Below, in pieces: positions 38,762 through 46,156 of a stretch of 64,000 nt of DNA; positions within the stretch are counted from its first letter, which is position 1, and each line of letters opens with the position of its first letter. Origin of the DNA: Candidatus Omnitrophota bacterium (GTDB lineage Bacteria > CAIJMQ01); assembly GCA_018812925.1 (NCBI GenBank), contig JAHJCU010000003.1, positions 170,436-234,435 on the forward strand, given 5' to 3'. The translations under genes and the position numbers were made by a program. Under the pieces are notes generated by a model. It saw only the letters and a program-made list of their open reading frames with translations, had not been told where the DNA came from and did no database searches.

Positions 38762-39862
38762 TTATATTTGTGATTTCACGATTTTTACAATTTCTTCTAT
38801 TTCTTCTTTCTCCAATTCAGGATACATTGGCAGGGATAAAACTTCCGTTTGTATTTTTTCTGCAACCGGAAAATCGCCTATTTTATATCCCAAATCATTA
38901 TGAACTTCTTGGAGATGCAGACACAGCGGATAATATATGGCGCAAGCTATACCGTTTTCTTTTAGGCGGGTTAAGACCACATCTCTTTTTTCTTTTATGC
39001 GTATCGTGTAATAATTAAAAGAGTGTTCGGAATAAGCGGGAATAAACGGAGTGATGATCTCACTTCCAAGGAAAAGTTTATTATAAAGCCTTGCTTTTTC
39101 CAGACGCATCGTAATCCATTTTTCTATATATTTTAATTTGATTTTTAAAACAGCTGCTTGCAATGTGTCCAATCTGCTATTGAACCCGTGCAGAGTGTAA
39201 TGATATTGCTCGGTTTGTCCGTGATTTCTCAAAAACTTTAGCTTTTGTATGGTTTGTTCGTCGTTTGTAGTTATCATTCCTCCATCGCCGTAAGCACCTA
39301 AATTCTTTGCCGGGAAAAAGCTAAAACATCCTATGTCACCGATAGCGCCAGCTTTTTTATCCTTATATTCTGATCCAAAACTTTGGGCGGCATCTTCTAT
39401 TACTTTAAGGTTATATTTTTGGGCTAACGATAATATTTTATCCATTTCGCAAGATAATCCATAAAGGTGCACAGGAAGAATTGCTTTTGTTTTAGACGTT
39501 ATTTTTTCTTCTATTTTATTGGTATCTATGTTATATGTTTCTTCGTCTATATCGCAAAATACGGGCTTTGCGCCTGCTCTTATGATTGCTTCAGTTGTTG
39601 CAATAAATGTAAAAGGCGTGGTTATTACTTCGTCGCCTTCTGAAATATTCAGGGTTCTAATAGCCAAAACTAAAGCATCTGTTCCGGATGCAACTCCTAT
39701 GGCAAATTTAGTATTTAAATAATTCGCCATTTCTTTTTCGAATTCTTCCACTTCCCTGCCGAGAATAAAATTTGTATTTGTAACAACTTGTTCAATAGCC
39801 AAATCTATCTCTTTTTTGATGCTCTGATACTGTTTCTTTAAATCGGTTAATGGTATTGTCAT
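38762..39862 (-). CDS. DegT/DnrJ/EryC1-family sugar aminotransferase
   Basis: A 366-aa PLP-dependent nucleotide-sugar aminotransferase. The Schiff-base lysine is present in FFPAKNLGAYGDGGM, in contrast to the ColD-like paralogue at 30279. Other motifs are VASGTDALVLAI, ITTPFTFIATTE and IEDAAQSFGSEY. GGAG gives a good ribosome site 5 nt before the ATG. It lies between the UDP-sugar dehydrogenase and the DUF5674 pair. Without a 3-oxidase (WbpB) or acetyltransferase in the window, the sugar it aminates is not fixed. Confidence 0.88.
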   Translation of the reverse strand: MTIPLTDLKKQYQSIKKEIDLAIEQVVTNTNFILGREVEEFEKEMANYLNTKFAIGVASGTDALVLAIRTLNISEGDEVITTPFTFIATTEAIIRAGAKPVFCDIDEETYNIDTNKIEEKITSKTKAILPVHLYGLSCEMDKILSLAQKYNLKVIEDAAQSFGSEYKDKKAGAIGDIGCFSFFPAKNLGAYGDGGMITTNDEQTIQKLKFLRNHGQTEQYHYTLHGFNSRLDTLQAAVLKIKLKYIEKWITMRLEKARLYNKLFLGSEIITPFIPAYSEHSFNYYTIRIKEKRDVVLTRLKENGIACAIYYPLCLHLQEVHNDLGYKIGDFPVAEKIQTEVLSLPMYPELEKEEIEEIVKIVKSQI

Positions 39863-39871
39863 AATATCTCC

Positions 39872-39890
39872 GTAAATGGTAATTCGTAAG
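39872..39890. repeat. GTAATNN heptad remnant
   Basis: GTAAATG, GTAATTC and GTAAG in 7-nt register, in the 30-nt gap between the UDP-sugar dehydrogenase stop codon (39893) and the aminotransferase start. It matches one arm of the elements at 622-680 and 49472-49609 and has no inverse arm. It also provides the GGAG-containing leader of the next gene, so part of the match could be functional leader sequence. Confidence 0.5.
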
Positions 39891-39892
39891 AT

Positions 39893-41194
39893 TTATGCTT
39901 TGACTACCTTCTTGTTAATATCTTTATAAACTCCTCTTGTGTCTATTATTAACTTGCCGTGTTTTAAAATTTTCCGGTAATCATAATTGTGATGGGCTGT
40001 TATGATAATAATTGCATCCATTGTTCTTAGAAGCTTCGGTGTAAGCGGTTTTGAAGACAGTTTAAAATCGTGCTTTCTTGACTTTTTAAGACGGGCAACA
40101 TATGGGTCATTGTAAGAAACTTCAGCGCCTTTTTTAAACAATAAATCCATAACTTCATAAGCAGGGGATTCTCTGTCGTCGTCAGTATCGGATTTATATG
40201 CAACGCCTAAAATTAAAATTTTTGATTTCTTTAATTTTTTGTTTTCATCCTTTAATGCTCGTTCGGTTTTTTTCAGTACATATTTCGGCATAGAAGTATT
40301 TATATCGCCTGCAAGCTCTATGAATTTTGTATCTAATCCATATTCTTTTGCTTTCCATGTAAAATAAAACGGGTCAATCGGTATGCAATGACCGCCTAAT
40401 CCGGGCCCGGGATAAAAAGCATGAAAACCAAAGGGTTTTGTCTTGGCCGCGGATATTACTTCCCACACATCTATATCCATCTTATCAAGAACTATTTTTA
40501 GCTCGTTAACAAGCGCTATGTTGACGGCTCTGTATATATTTTCAAGAAGTTTTGTCATTTCTGCCACTTCGGTAGAAGATACGGGAATTACTTTTTCTAC
40601 AATTGATGAATAAAGCAAAACTCCTAATTGCAGGCAATTTGGGGTAATACCACCCACAACTTTTGGAATAGTCTTTGTATTGTATTTTTTATTGCCTGGG
40701 TCTTCTCGTTCAGGTGAAAATACGAGAAAGAAATCTTTTCCGATTTCAAGTTTTTTTGATTGAAAAATCGGCAAAACTAATTCTTTTGTTGTTCCGGGGT
40801 AGGTGGTAGATTCCAAAGAGATAAGTTGCCCCTTCCTTAATGTCTTTTTTATAGCATTCACGCTGTTTTTCACATATTGCATATCCGGGTCTTTTTTGTT
40901 TTTAAGCGGTGTTGGAACACATATGATAATAACATCGACCTTGGATAGTTCCGCCATATTGTTTGTGGCGCGGAATTTTTTTTGGTATTTTTTAAACACA
41001 TCAAAGGAAATGTGTTGTATATAAGATTTTCGCTTATTTAAACAGTCAACTTTTTTCTTGTCTAGGTCAAAACCTACTACAGGAAAGCCCTCTTCCAGAA
41101 ACCTTATCACAAGCGGAAGCCCTACATAGCCCAGCCCTATTACTCCTATCCTTGCTTTTTTATTTGCGATGAGTTTTTTAAGTTCGTTTTGCAT
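39893..41194 (-). CDS. UDP-GlcNAc/UDP-glucose-type 6-dehydrogenase (WbpA/TviB-like)
   Basis: A 433-aa nucleotide-sugar dehydrogenase oxidising C6 of a UDP-sugar to a uronic acid. It has IGVIGLGYVGLPLV near the N-terminus, ICVPTPLKNKKDPDM, LESTTYPGTT, FSPEREDPG and the catalytic-cysteine motif GGHCIPIDPFY, which together resemble WbpA/TviB (UDP-GlcNAc or UDP-GalNAc dehydrogenases). The ATG at 41194 is preferred over a TTG at 41242. It is the first gene of the minus-strand cluster and diverges from the aroA' operon. Confidence 0.9.
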   Translation of the reverse strand: MQNELKKLIANKKARIGVIGLGYVGLPLVIRFLEEGFPVVGFDLDKKKVDCLNKRKSYIQHISFDVFKKYQKKFRATNNMAELSKVDVIIICVPTPLKNKKDPDMQYVKNSVNAIKKTLRKGQLISLESTTYPGTTKELVLPIFQSKKLEIGKDFFLVFSPEREDPGNKKYNTKTIPKVVGGITPNCLQLGVLLYSSIVEKVIPVSSTEVAEMTKLLENIYRAVNIALVNELKIVLDKMDIDVWEVISAAKTKPFGFHAFYPGPGLGGHCIPIDPFYFTWKAKEYGLDTKFIELAGDINTSMPKYVLKKTERALKDENKKLKKSKILILGVAYKSDTDDDRESPAYEVMDLLFKKGAEVSYNDPYVARLKKSRKHDFKLSSKPLTPKLLRTMDAIIIITAHHNYDYRKILKHGKLIIDTRGVYKDINKKVVKA

Positions 41195-41295
41195 GTAATC
41201 TCTATTTTGGATTATTGATAATTTCGAAGGATATTCTATCAAAAATATGCAATAAAATCTTTTAAGTTCTTATCTTATTTAAATCCATTCCGGAC

Positions 41296-41336
41296 AAAGC
41301 ATTTCAATTGAAATGCTTTAGGTAATTAGGTAATAT
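41296..41336 (+). promoter_or_regulatory. Promoter with perfect palindromic operator for aroA'-aroB'
   Basis: A perfect 24-bp palindrome (half-site AAAGCATTTCAA, 41296-41319) has TTGAAA of its right half at 41308-41313. Seventeen bases downstream is TAATAT (41331-41336), a fair -10 box. A dimeric regulator bound to the palindrome would cover the -35 element. The gene start at 41380 has GGAGG, so the leader is about 37 nt. The palindrome also offers a TTGAAA on the other strand towards the UDP-sugar dehydrogenase. Confidence 0.6.
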
Positions 41337-41379
41337 AGCAATGTTATTAATAAAAAAACAATCTATTGGAGGAAATACA

Positions 41380-42177
41380 ATGATAGGTAAACTTATTAGA
41401 CTCGAAAGAATTATAGACCGGAATTCAGGCAAAACCGTTATTTTGCCTATGGACCATGGTCTTACTATGGGACCTATAGAAGGTTTAGTCGATATGAAAA
41501 AAATTATCGACGAAGCGGTAGAAGGTGGTGCCAATGCTGTTATTTTGCATAAAGGGATCGTAATATCGGGTCATAGAAGTTCAGGGCAAGATATAGGACT
41601 TATAATTCATCTAACAGGTAGCACTTCTCTAAGTCCCGCGCCAAATGCCAAGGTAGCCGTATGTAGCGTAGATGAAGCAATTAAATTGGGCGCAGACGCC
41701 GTATCTGTGCATATTAATTTAGGTGATCCGTCTGAGGGAATAATGCTCCGTCATTTTGGAGAGGTGTCCAGACAATGTCAGGAATGGGGAATGCCTTTAT
41801 TAGCTATGATGTACACACGGGGCGATAAAATTAAGAACGAATTTGATGTTAAATATGTGAAACATGCTGCAAGAGTTGGCGCTGAAATGGGCGCGGATAT
41901 TGTTAAGGTAAATTATACAGGCAGTCCTGAAAGCTTTAAAGAAGTTATTGAAGGCTGTCCTGTTCCTGTAATTATTGCAGGCGGCGAAAAATTGGAAACA
42001 GAGATGGATTTATGGAAAATAATAGAAGGAGCGCTTTTATCAGGAGCATCAGGTGTTTCTATAGGAAGGAATATTTTCCAGCACGAAAATCCCAGCTTGC
42101 TTATAAAGACAATCGGTAAAATGGTGCATGAAAATCTTTCCATAAATGAAGCAGTTAAAATGATGAGTTCAAAATGA
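41380..42177 (+). CDS. 2-amino-3,7-dideoxy-D-threo-hept-6-ulosonate (ADH) synthase
   Basis: DhnA-type class I aldolase of 265 aa. Motifs are [38 protein letters not shown] and [14 protein letters not shown], with the Schiff-base lysine in the last motif. The family includes the archaeal ADH synthase (AroA'), which makes the first intermediate of the alternative shikimate route from aspartate semialdehyde and a sugar-derived dihydroxyacetone donor. The directly overlapping 3-dehydroquinate synthase II gene identifies it as ADH synthase rather than fructose-bisphosphate aldolase. The start at 41380 has GGAGG; the longer frame from 41341 is rejected. Confidence 0.9.
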   Translation: MIGKLIRLERIIDRNSGKTVILPMDHGLTMGPIEGLVDMKKIIDEAVEGGANAVILHKGIVISGHRSSGQDIGLIIHLTGSTSLSPAPNAKVAVCSVDEAIKLGADAVSVHINLGDPSEGIMLRHFGEVSRQCQEWGMPLLAMMYTRGDKIKNEFDVKYVKHAARVGAEMGADIVKVNYTGSPESFKEVIEGCPVPVIIAGGEKLETEMDLWKIIEGALLSGASGVSIGRNIFQHENPSLLIKTIGKMVHENLSINEAVKMMSSK

Positions 42178-43166
42178 AAAAATTCTGGATTAAAGTAATT
42201 CCCTGGCAAAAAGAATTAGTTACTACTGCTTTAGAAAGTGGAGCGGATGCTGTTTGGATAGAGAAGGGATTTAATGAACAAGTAAAACAATTAGGCAAAA
42301 TTAACACTATTGCTGAAGATGGAGATATAAAAATAGATAAGGATGTAATATATTTAAAAATTCAGAGTAAAGAAGATGAAAAAAAAGCACTTCAAATGAG
42401 CAAATCCAAAACAGTTATTCTTTCTACTCCTGACTGGAGCATTATCCCGCTTGAAAATCTTATTGCTCAAACCAAAGGACTAATTGCTGAAGTTAATAGT
42501 TTCAGCCAAGCTAAAACAGCTTTACAGATATTGGAAAAGGGCGTAGATGGTATTTTGCTTAACACAACGAACCTAAACGAAATAAAGAAAACGGCAAGCT
42601 TAGTAAAAAATATTTCCGAAAATTTGAATTTATCTGAAGCTAAAATTACCAATACAAAAGTTTTGGGTATGGGAGATAGGGTCTGTATTGATACCTGTTC
42701 AAAGATGAAACTAGGCGAAGGCATGCTTATAGGAAACAGTAGCAGCGCTATGTTCTTGGTCCATTCGGAAACTATTGAGAATCCTTATGTCCAAACCCGT
42801 CCTTTTAGAGTTAATGCGGGCGGTTTGCACGCTTATACTCTCTTATCCGAAGGCAAAACAAAATATCTTAGTGAAATAAAAAGCGGTGATGAAGTTTTAA
42901 TAGTTAATTCTAAAGGCGATACACAAGTTGCCATAGTGGGCAGAGCAAAAATAGAAAGACGCCCTATGATGTTAGTAGAAGCAGAAGTTGAAGGTAAAAA
43001 AGTGTCCCTTATTCTTCAAAACGCCGAAACAGTAAATCTGACTGAATCCAATGGCTCGCCCATATCTGTAGTTTCTCTTAAGAAAGGCGCTCCAATTCTG
43101 GTTTACACAGAAAACACAGGAAGACATTTCGGAATAAAAATAGAAGAAACTATTGAAGAAAAATAA
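42174..43166 (+). CDS. 3-dehydroquinate synthase II (AroB')
   Basis: A 330-aa NAD-dependent enzyme of the archaeal type that oxidatively deaminates and cyclises ADH to 3-dehydroquinate. Typical features are KVIPWQKELVTTALESGADA, VLGMGDRVCIDTCSKM, GEGMLIGNSSSAMFLVHSE, RPFRVNAGGLHAYTL and GRHFGIKIEE at the C-terminus. It overlaps the ADH synthase by 4 nt (ATGA), so the two steps are coupled. In bacteria this replaces AroG and AroB. A prephenate dehydrogenase gene at the right end of the window belongs to the same amino-acid route. Confidence 0.93.
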   Translation: MKKFWIKVIPWQKELVTTALESGADAVWIEKGFNEQVKQLGKINTIAEDGDIKIDKDVIYLKIQSKEDEKKALQMSKSKTVILSTPDWSIIPLENLIAQTKGLIAEVNSFSQAKTALQILEKGVDGILLNTTNLNEIKKTASLVKNISENLNLSEAKITNTKVLGMGDRVCIDTCSKMKLGEGMLIGNSSSAMFLVHSETIENPYVQTRPFRVNAGGLHAYTLLSEGKTKYLSEIKSGDEVLIVNSKGDTQVAIVGRAKIERRPMMLVEAEVEGKKVSLILQNAETVNLTESNGSPISVVSLKKGAPILVYTENTGRHFGIKIEETIEEK

Positions 43167-43215
43167 TTACTCGTTTTATCCTACCTCTTATTCCTACCAC
43201 TGCAGGTGGGAAATG

Positions 43216-43221
43216 TAAAAT
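43216..43221 (+). promoter_or_regulatory. Putative -10 box (TAAAAT) close to the lpxB start
   Basis: TAAAAT ends 6 nt before the lpxB ATG at 43228. No good -35 match is seen. If used, the transcript would start at or within a base of the start codon. The 61-nt gap behind aroB' also contains a small inverted repeat. Confidence 0.35.
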
Positions 43222-43227
43222 ATAAAT

Positions 43228-44376
43228 ATGAAAAAGAAACTTATAATGCTCATTGCCGGCGAACCATCGGGTGACCTTCACGGCGCAAATCTTATGCGCA
43301 ATTTAAAGAAAGTGGATAATTCTTTGGATTTCATAGGCGCCGGGGGTAAAAAAATGGAACAGGAAGGTCTTATAGGTATAACCGATATGGACTCTCTTGC
43401 AGTCGTTGGAATTAAAGAGATTTTTGGAAAATATGCATCTTTAAAACAAGCCTTCCGCCGTTTAACCGAAATAATCGAAAAAAACAAACCTGATTGTTTG
43501 ATACTGATAGACTATCCCGGCTTTAATTTAAGAATGGCAAAAATTGCAAAAGAAAAGAACGTTCCCGTTTTTTATTATATATCCCCTCAAATTTGGGCTT
43601 GGGGCAGAAATAGAATCAAAAAAATAAAAAAATATGTAGATAAGATGTTTGTAATTCTTCCTTTTGAAAAAGAGTTTTATTCGCAATATGGTGTAAATGC
43701 AGAATTTTTAGGACATCCTTTACTTGATATAGTAAAACCTAATTTAAGCAAAGAACAGAGTTTCTCTTCTTTTGGTTTTAATCCTAATGAAATACTTATC
43801 GGCCTGCTTCCGGGCAGTAGATGGGAAGAAGTGAAACTATCCATACCGATTATGGCCCAAGCCTGCAAGATAATTGCCAAAGAAGTGCCGAATGTAAAGT
43901 TTGGTATTTTAGTCTCTGAAAATATAGATGTTAAAAAAATAGAATCTTTAGTACCACACAATAAACAAGTGTTTCATTTTATTAAAGACAAGAATTATAA
44001 TTTTATAAATATATGCGATTTGGTACTGGTAAACTCCGGAACCGCCACTTTAGAAGTTGCGATTCTAGGTAAACCAATGTTAATTATTTATAAATTATCA
44101 TTTCTTTCCTGGTTAATCCTGAAAATGCTTGTAAAGATACCTTATATCGGATTGGCGAACATTATAAAAGGCGAAAAGATAGTACCTGAATTCATACAAT
44201 TCGCAGCGACTCCCTCAAAAGTAGCAAAAGAAGCTTTAAGTATATTGGTTGATGAAAATAGAATCATAACAATTCAAAAAAATCTTTCAGAAGTAAAAGC
44301 AAAACTTGGTAAAGAAGGCGCTTCGGAAAAAACTGCACAGGCGATATTGGAAGAAATACAAAAGAAATATAATTGA
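43228..44376 (+). CDS. lpxB: Lipid-A-disaccharide synthase
   Basis: A 382-aa GT19 enzyme that joins UDP-diacyl-GlcN and lipid X to give the lipid A disaccharide. Motifs are IAGEPSGDLHGANLM near the N-terminus, FIGAGGKKMEQEG, IDYPGFNLRMAK, YYISPQIWAWGRNRIKKI, FLGHPLLD, LLPGSRWEEVK and VNSGTATLEVAILGKP. The length fits the family. It shows that the organism makes lipid A. Its stop codon (44374-44376) is followed directly by the inverted-repeat element that carries the four-helix-bundle gene. Confidence 0.96.
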   Translation: MKKKLIMLIAGEPSGDLHGANLMRNLKKVDNSLDFIGAGGKKMEQEGLIGITDMDSLAVVGIKEIFGKYASLKQAFRRLTEIIEKNKPDCLILIDYPGFNLRMAKIAKEKNVPVFYYISPQIWAWGRNRIKKIKKYVDKMFVILPFEKEFYSQYGVNAEFLGHPLLDIVKPNLSKEQSFSSFGFNPNEILIGLLPGSRWEEVKLSIPIMAQACKIIAKEVPNVKFGILVSENIDVKKIESLVPHNKQVFHFIKDKNYNFINICDLVLVNSGTATLEVAILGKPMLIIYKLSFLSWLILKMLVKIPYIGLANIIKGEKIVPEFIQFAATPSKVAKEALSILVDENRIITIQKNLSEVKAKLGKEGASEKTAQAILEEIQKKYN

Positions 44377-44378
44377 TA

Positions 44379-44850
44379 TATGTAGAAATATATGGAAATA
44401 TGTTGTTAGGAACTTAAAATATGAAAGATTATATACCGCTAAGTGCATTGGAAGTATATAAATTATCCAGAGAATTATCTGAAATTGCTTGGCAAATATA
44501 TGAAACTTTAAACTGGCAAGATAAAAAAATTATGGGAGACCAATTTATTGAATCTGTTGATTCTGTTGGTGCTAACATAGCCGAAGGCTATAAAAGATAT
44601 CATTATTTAGACAGAATCAAATTTTATTATAATAGTAGGGCTTCTTTAAGCGAAAGTTGCAATCATTGGTTAGAACTGCTTTATGAAAGAAAAAATATAA
44701 ATCCGAAATTGTTTGAGAAAGTAAAGAAACTTGAAAAAAGGTTATCAATAAAATTAGCTAATTTTATAAACACAACTTATAAATCAAAAAATGGAGAATA
44801 ATAACAACTTATTTCTATTTTATTTCAATTTATTTCTATGCATTTCTATT
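44379..44850 (+). mobile_element. Candidate element: inverted 10-nt repeat arrays flanking a four-helix-bundle gene
   Basis: Left array: TATGTAGAAA, TATATGGAAA, TATGTTG (44379-44405), beginning 2 nt after the lpxB stop codon. Right array: TATTTCTATT, TATTTCAATT, TATTTCTATG, CATTTCTATT (44810-44850, one base slip after the first unit). The left units are the reverse complement of the right ones, so the arrays are inverted around the gene at 44421-44801. The start codon of the acyltransferase (44838) lies in the right array. No transposase is present. The arrangement resembles intervening sequences that carry S23-like genes, but it sits between protein genes. A solo array of the same family precedes tolQ at 62191. 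Confidence 0.6.
44421..44801 (+). CDS. Four-helix-bundle protein, S23/Avd-like
   Basis: A 126-aa protein with the TIGR02436/S23 pattern: helix 1 with LEVYKLSRELSEIAWQIYE, the conserved GDQFIESVDSVGANIAEGYK, then RASLSESCNHWLELLYER and a last helix with LEKRLSIKLANFI. Relatives are encoded in 23S rRNA intervening sequences, and the Avd proteins of diversity-generating retroelements share the fold; free-standing genes are common and their function is unclear. No reverse transcriptase or rRNA gene is nearby. The gene is framed by inverted 10-nt repeat arrays, which suggests that the unit inserted between lpxB and the acyltransferase gene. Confidence 0.9.
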   Translation: MKDYIPLSALEVYKLSRELSEIAWQIYETLNWQDKKIMGDQFIESVDSVGANIAEGYKRYHYLDRIKFYYNSRASLSESCNHWLELLYERKNINPKLFEKVKKLEKRLSIKLANFINTTYKSKNGE

Positions 44851-45518
44851 TGATTCCCTCGAAAATTCGTAATTTTATAAAATGGCTCAAGTTTAATACA
44901 TTGCCTCCCATTATCTGGCTGTTAATGTATCTTATCGGTAAAACAACGAAATTTACTGTCATAGGCGAAGAGAATTATAAAAAAACAAAAGGTCCTGTTA
45001 TTTTTACATTCTGGCATAACAGAATATTTTTATCGGTTTATTATTATAGATATATTCTCAATAAAAAAAATATATGTGTTCTTTTAAGCCCTTCAAAGGA
45101 TGGCGAATTACTTGCCAAAGTAATCAATAAGTTGGGATTTGCTTCCGCAAGAGGTTCAAGTAAACATTATAGTAAAAACACCTTCACAACAATGCTTGCA
45201 GCATTTAAAAAAGGATTTGACGCGGCAATAGTTCCCGACGGTCCACAGGGACCGAAATACAAAGCAAAACTTGGCGTTATTCGTATTGCTCAAAAAGCAG
45301 GAATCCCCTTAATTCCAGTAGCTTATAATGTTTCCAGAAAAAAAATTCTTTCTACTTGGGATTCATTTCTATTGCCTTTACCCTTTTCCCGCGCAGTTTT
45401 GATTTATGACAAGCCTTTAATGATATCTTCGGATATTAATGAGGAGAATGCAAAAACATTATTAGAAAAACGATTAACAAAGATAACCAAAGAAGCAGAT
45501 GAATATTTCAATAAATAA
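44838..45518 (+). CDS. DUF374 lysophospholipid/lipid A acyltransferase-like protein
   Basis: A 226-aa PlsC-fold acyltransferase. After an N-terminal hydrophobic stretch (residues 20-36) it shows FTFWHNRIFLSVYYY (the acyl-transfer histidine), LSPSKDGELLAKVI, FASARGSSKHYSK and AIVPDGPQGPKYKAKLGVI, all typical of DUF374. Next to lpxB it may add a secondary acyl chain to lipid A, although this is inferred. The ATG lies inside the 10-nt repeat array, so the first residues (MHFYLI) are encoded by the repeat. The gene ends at the first base of the next repeat element. Confidence 0.85.
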   Translation: MHFYLIPSKIRNFIKWLKFNTLPPIIWLLMYLIGKTTKFTVIGEENYKKTKGPVIFTFWHNRIFLSVYYYRYILNKKNICVLLSPSKDGELLAKVINKLGFASARGSSKHYSKNTFTTMLAAFKKGFDAAIVPDGPQGPKYKAKLGVIRIAQKAGIPLIPVAYNVSRKKILSTWDSFLLPLPFSRAVLIYDKPLMISSDINEENAKTLLEKRLTKITKEADEYFNK

Positions 45519-45594
45519 CAGAAGTCAGATGGCAGAAATCAGAAATCAGATTTTTTATCTTCTGTCGTCTGTGTTCTGTACTCTGTTTTCTGTT
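45519..45594. repeat. CAGANNN heptad quasi-palindrome
   Basis: Left arm CAGAAGT, CAGATGG, CAGAAAT, CAGAAAT, CAGATT (45519-45552), a short AT loop, right arm TTCTGTC, GTCTGTG, TTCTGTA, CTCTGTT, TTCTGTT (45560-45594). It begins at the base after the TAA of the acyltransferase gene and fills almost the whole 83-nt gap to queH. It is of the same family as 58935-59016. Confidence 0.85.
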
Positions 45595-45601
45595 CTCACC
45601 A

Positions 45602-46156
45602 ATGCATAAGAAAATATTGCTACACATCTGTTGTTCCATTTGCGCTTCAAGTGTAATTGAACAGTTACAGAACGAAGGTTGGCAGGTTGAATGTTTTTTC
45701 TACAACCCCAATATTCATCCCGCTAAAGAATATAAAGCCAGAATAGAAGATGCAGCCTCTTTATTGAGTAAACTAAACGTTCCTATTTACGAAGGCATAT
45801 ACGATAAAAACCAATGGGTTCGAAGAGTTAAAGGGTTAGAGAAAGAGAAAGAAGGCGGCAGAAGATGTCAACACTGTTTTTATTTAAGACTTGAAGAAAC
45901 ATTTAATGAAGCAAAAACAAGAAAGATACCGTATTTCACAACAACTTTAACCGTAAGCCCCCATAAAAATAGTAAAATTATAAATAGTATCGGGCGCCTT
46001 ATCGGCAAAGATTCATTTATTGCTAAAGATTTCAAGAAAAAAGACGGTTTCAAAAGAGCCGTAGAATTAAGCAAAGAACATAACCTGTACCATCAACATT
46101 ATTGTGGTTGTGTGTTTAGCTCGCCTCGTGATGCAGTTACTTCAAAATCTTCTTAA
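45602..46156 (+). CDS. queH: Epoxyqueuosine reductase QueH
   Basis: A 184-aa DUF208 protein that reduces epoxyqueuosine to queuosine in tRNA. The conserved cysteines are present in HICCSICASSV, RRCQHCFYLRL and HYCGCVFSS, and NIHPAKEYKARIED is typical. It replaces the cobalamin-dependent QueG. The gene begins just after the CAGANNN repeat. Its last 20 nt overlap the convergent hisC gene, with no space for a terminator between them. Confidence 0.93.
   Translation: MHKKILLHICCSICASSVIEQLQNEGWQVECFFYNPNIHPAKEYKARIEDAASLLSKLNVPIYEGIYDKNQWVRRVKGLEKEKEGGRRCQHCFYLRLEETFNEAKTRKIPYFTTTLTVSPHKNSKIINSIGRLIGKDSFIAKDFKKKDGFKRAVELSKEHNLYHQHYCGCVFSSPRDAVTSKSS

Noticed and set aside
41341-41379. Upstream extension of the ADH synthase gene to 41341
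   Set aside because: The ATG at 41380 has GGAGG at good spacing, and the extension is not typical of the family.
41380-42177. Fructose-bisphosphate aldolase class I (DhnA)
   Set aside because: The 4-nt overlap with 3-dehydroquinate synthase II makes ADH synthase more likely.
44421-44801. Diversity-generating retroelement accessory (Avd)
   Set aside because: No reverse transcriptase, template repeat or variable gene is visible in the neighbourhood; only the fold family is shared.
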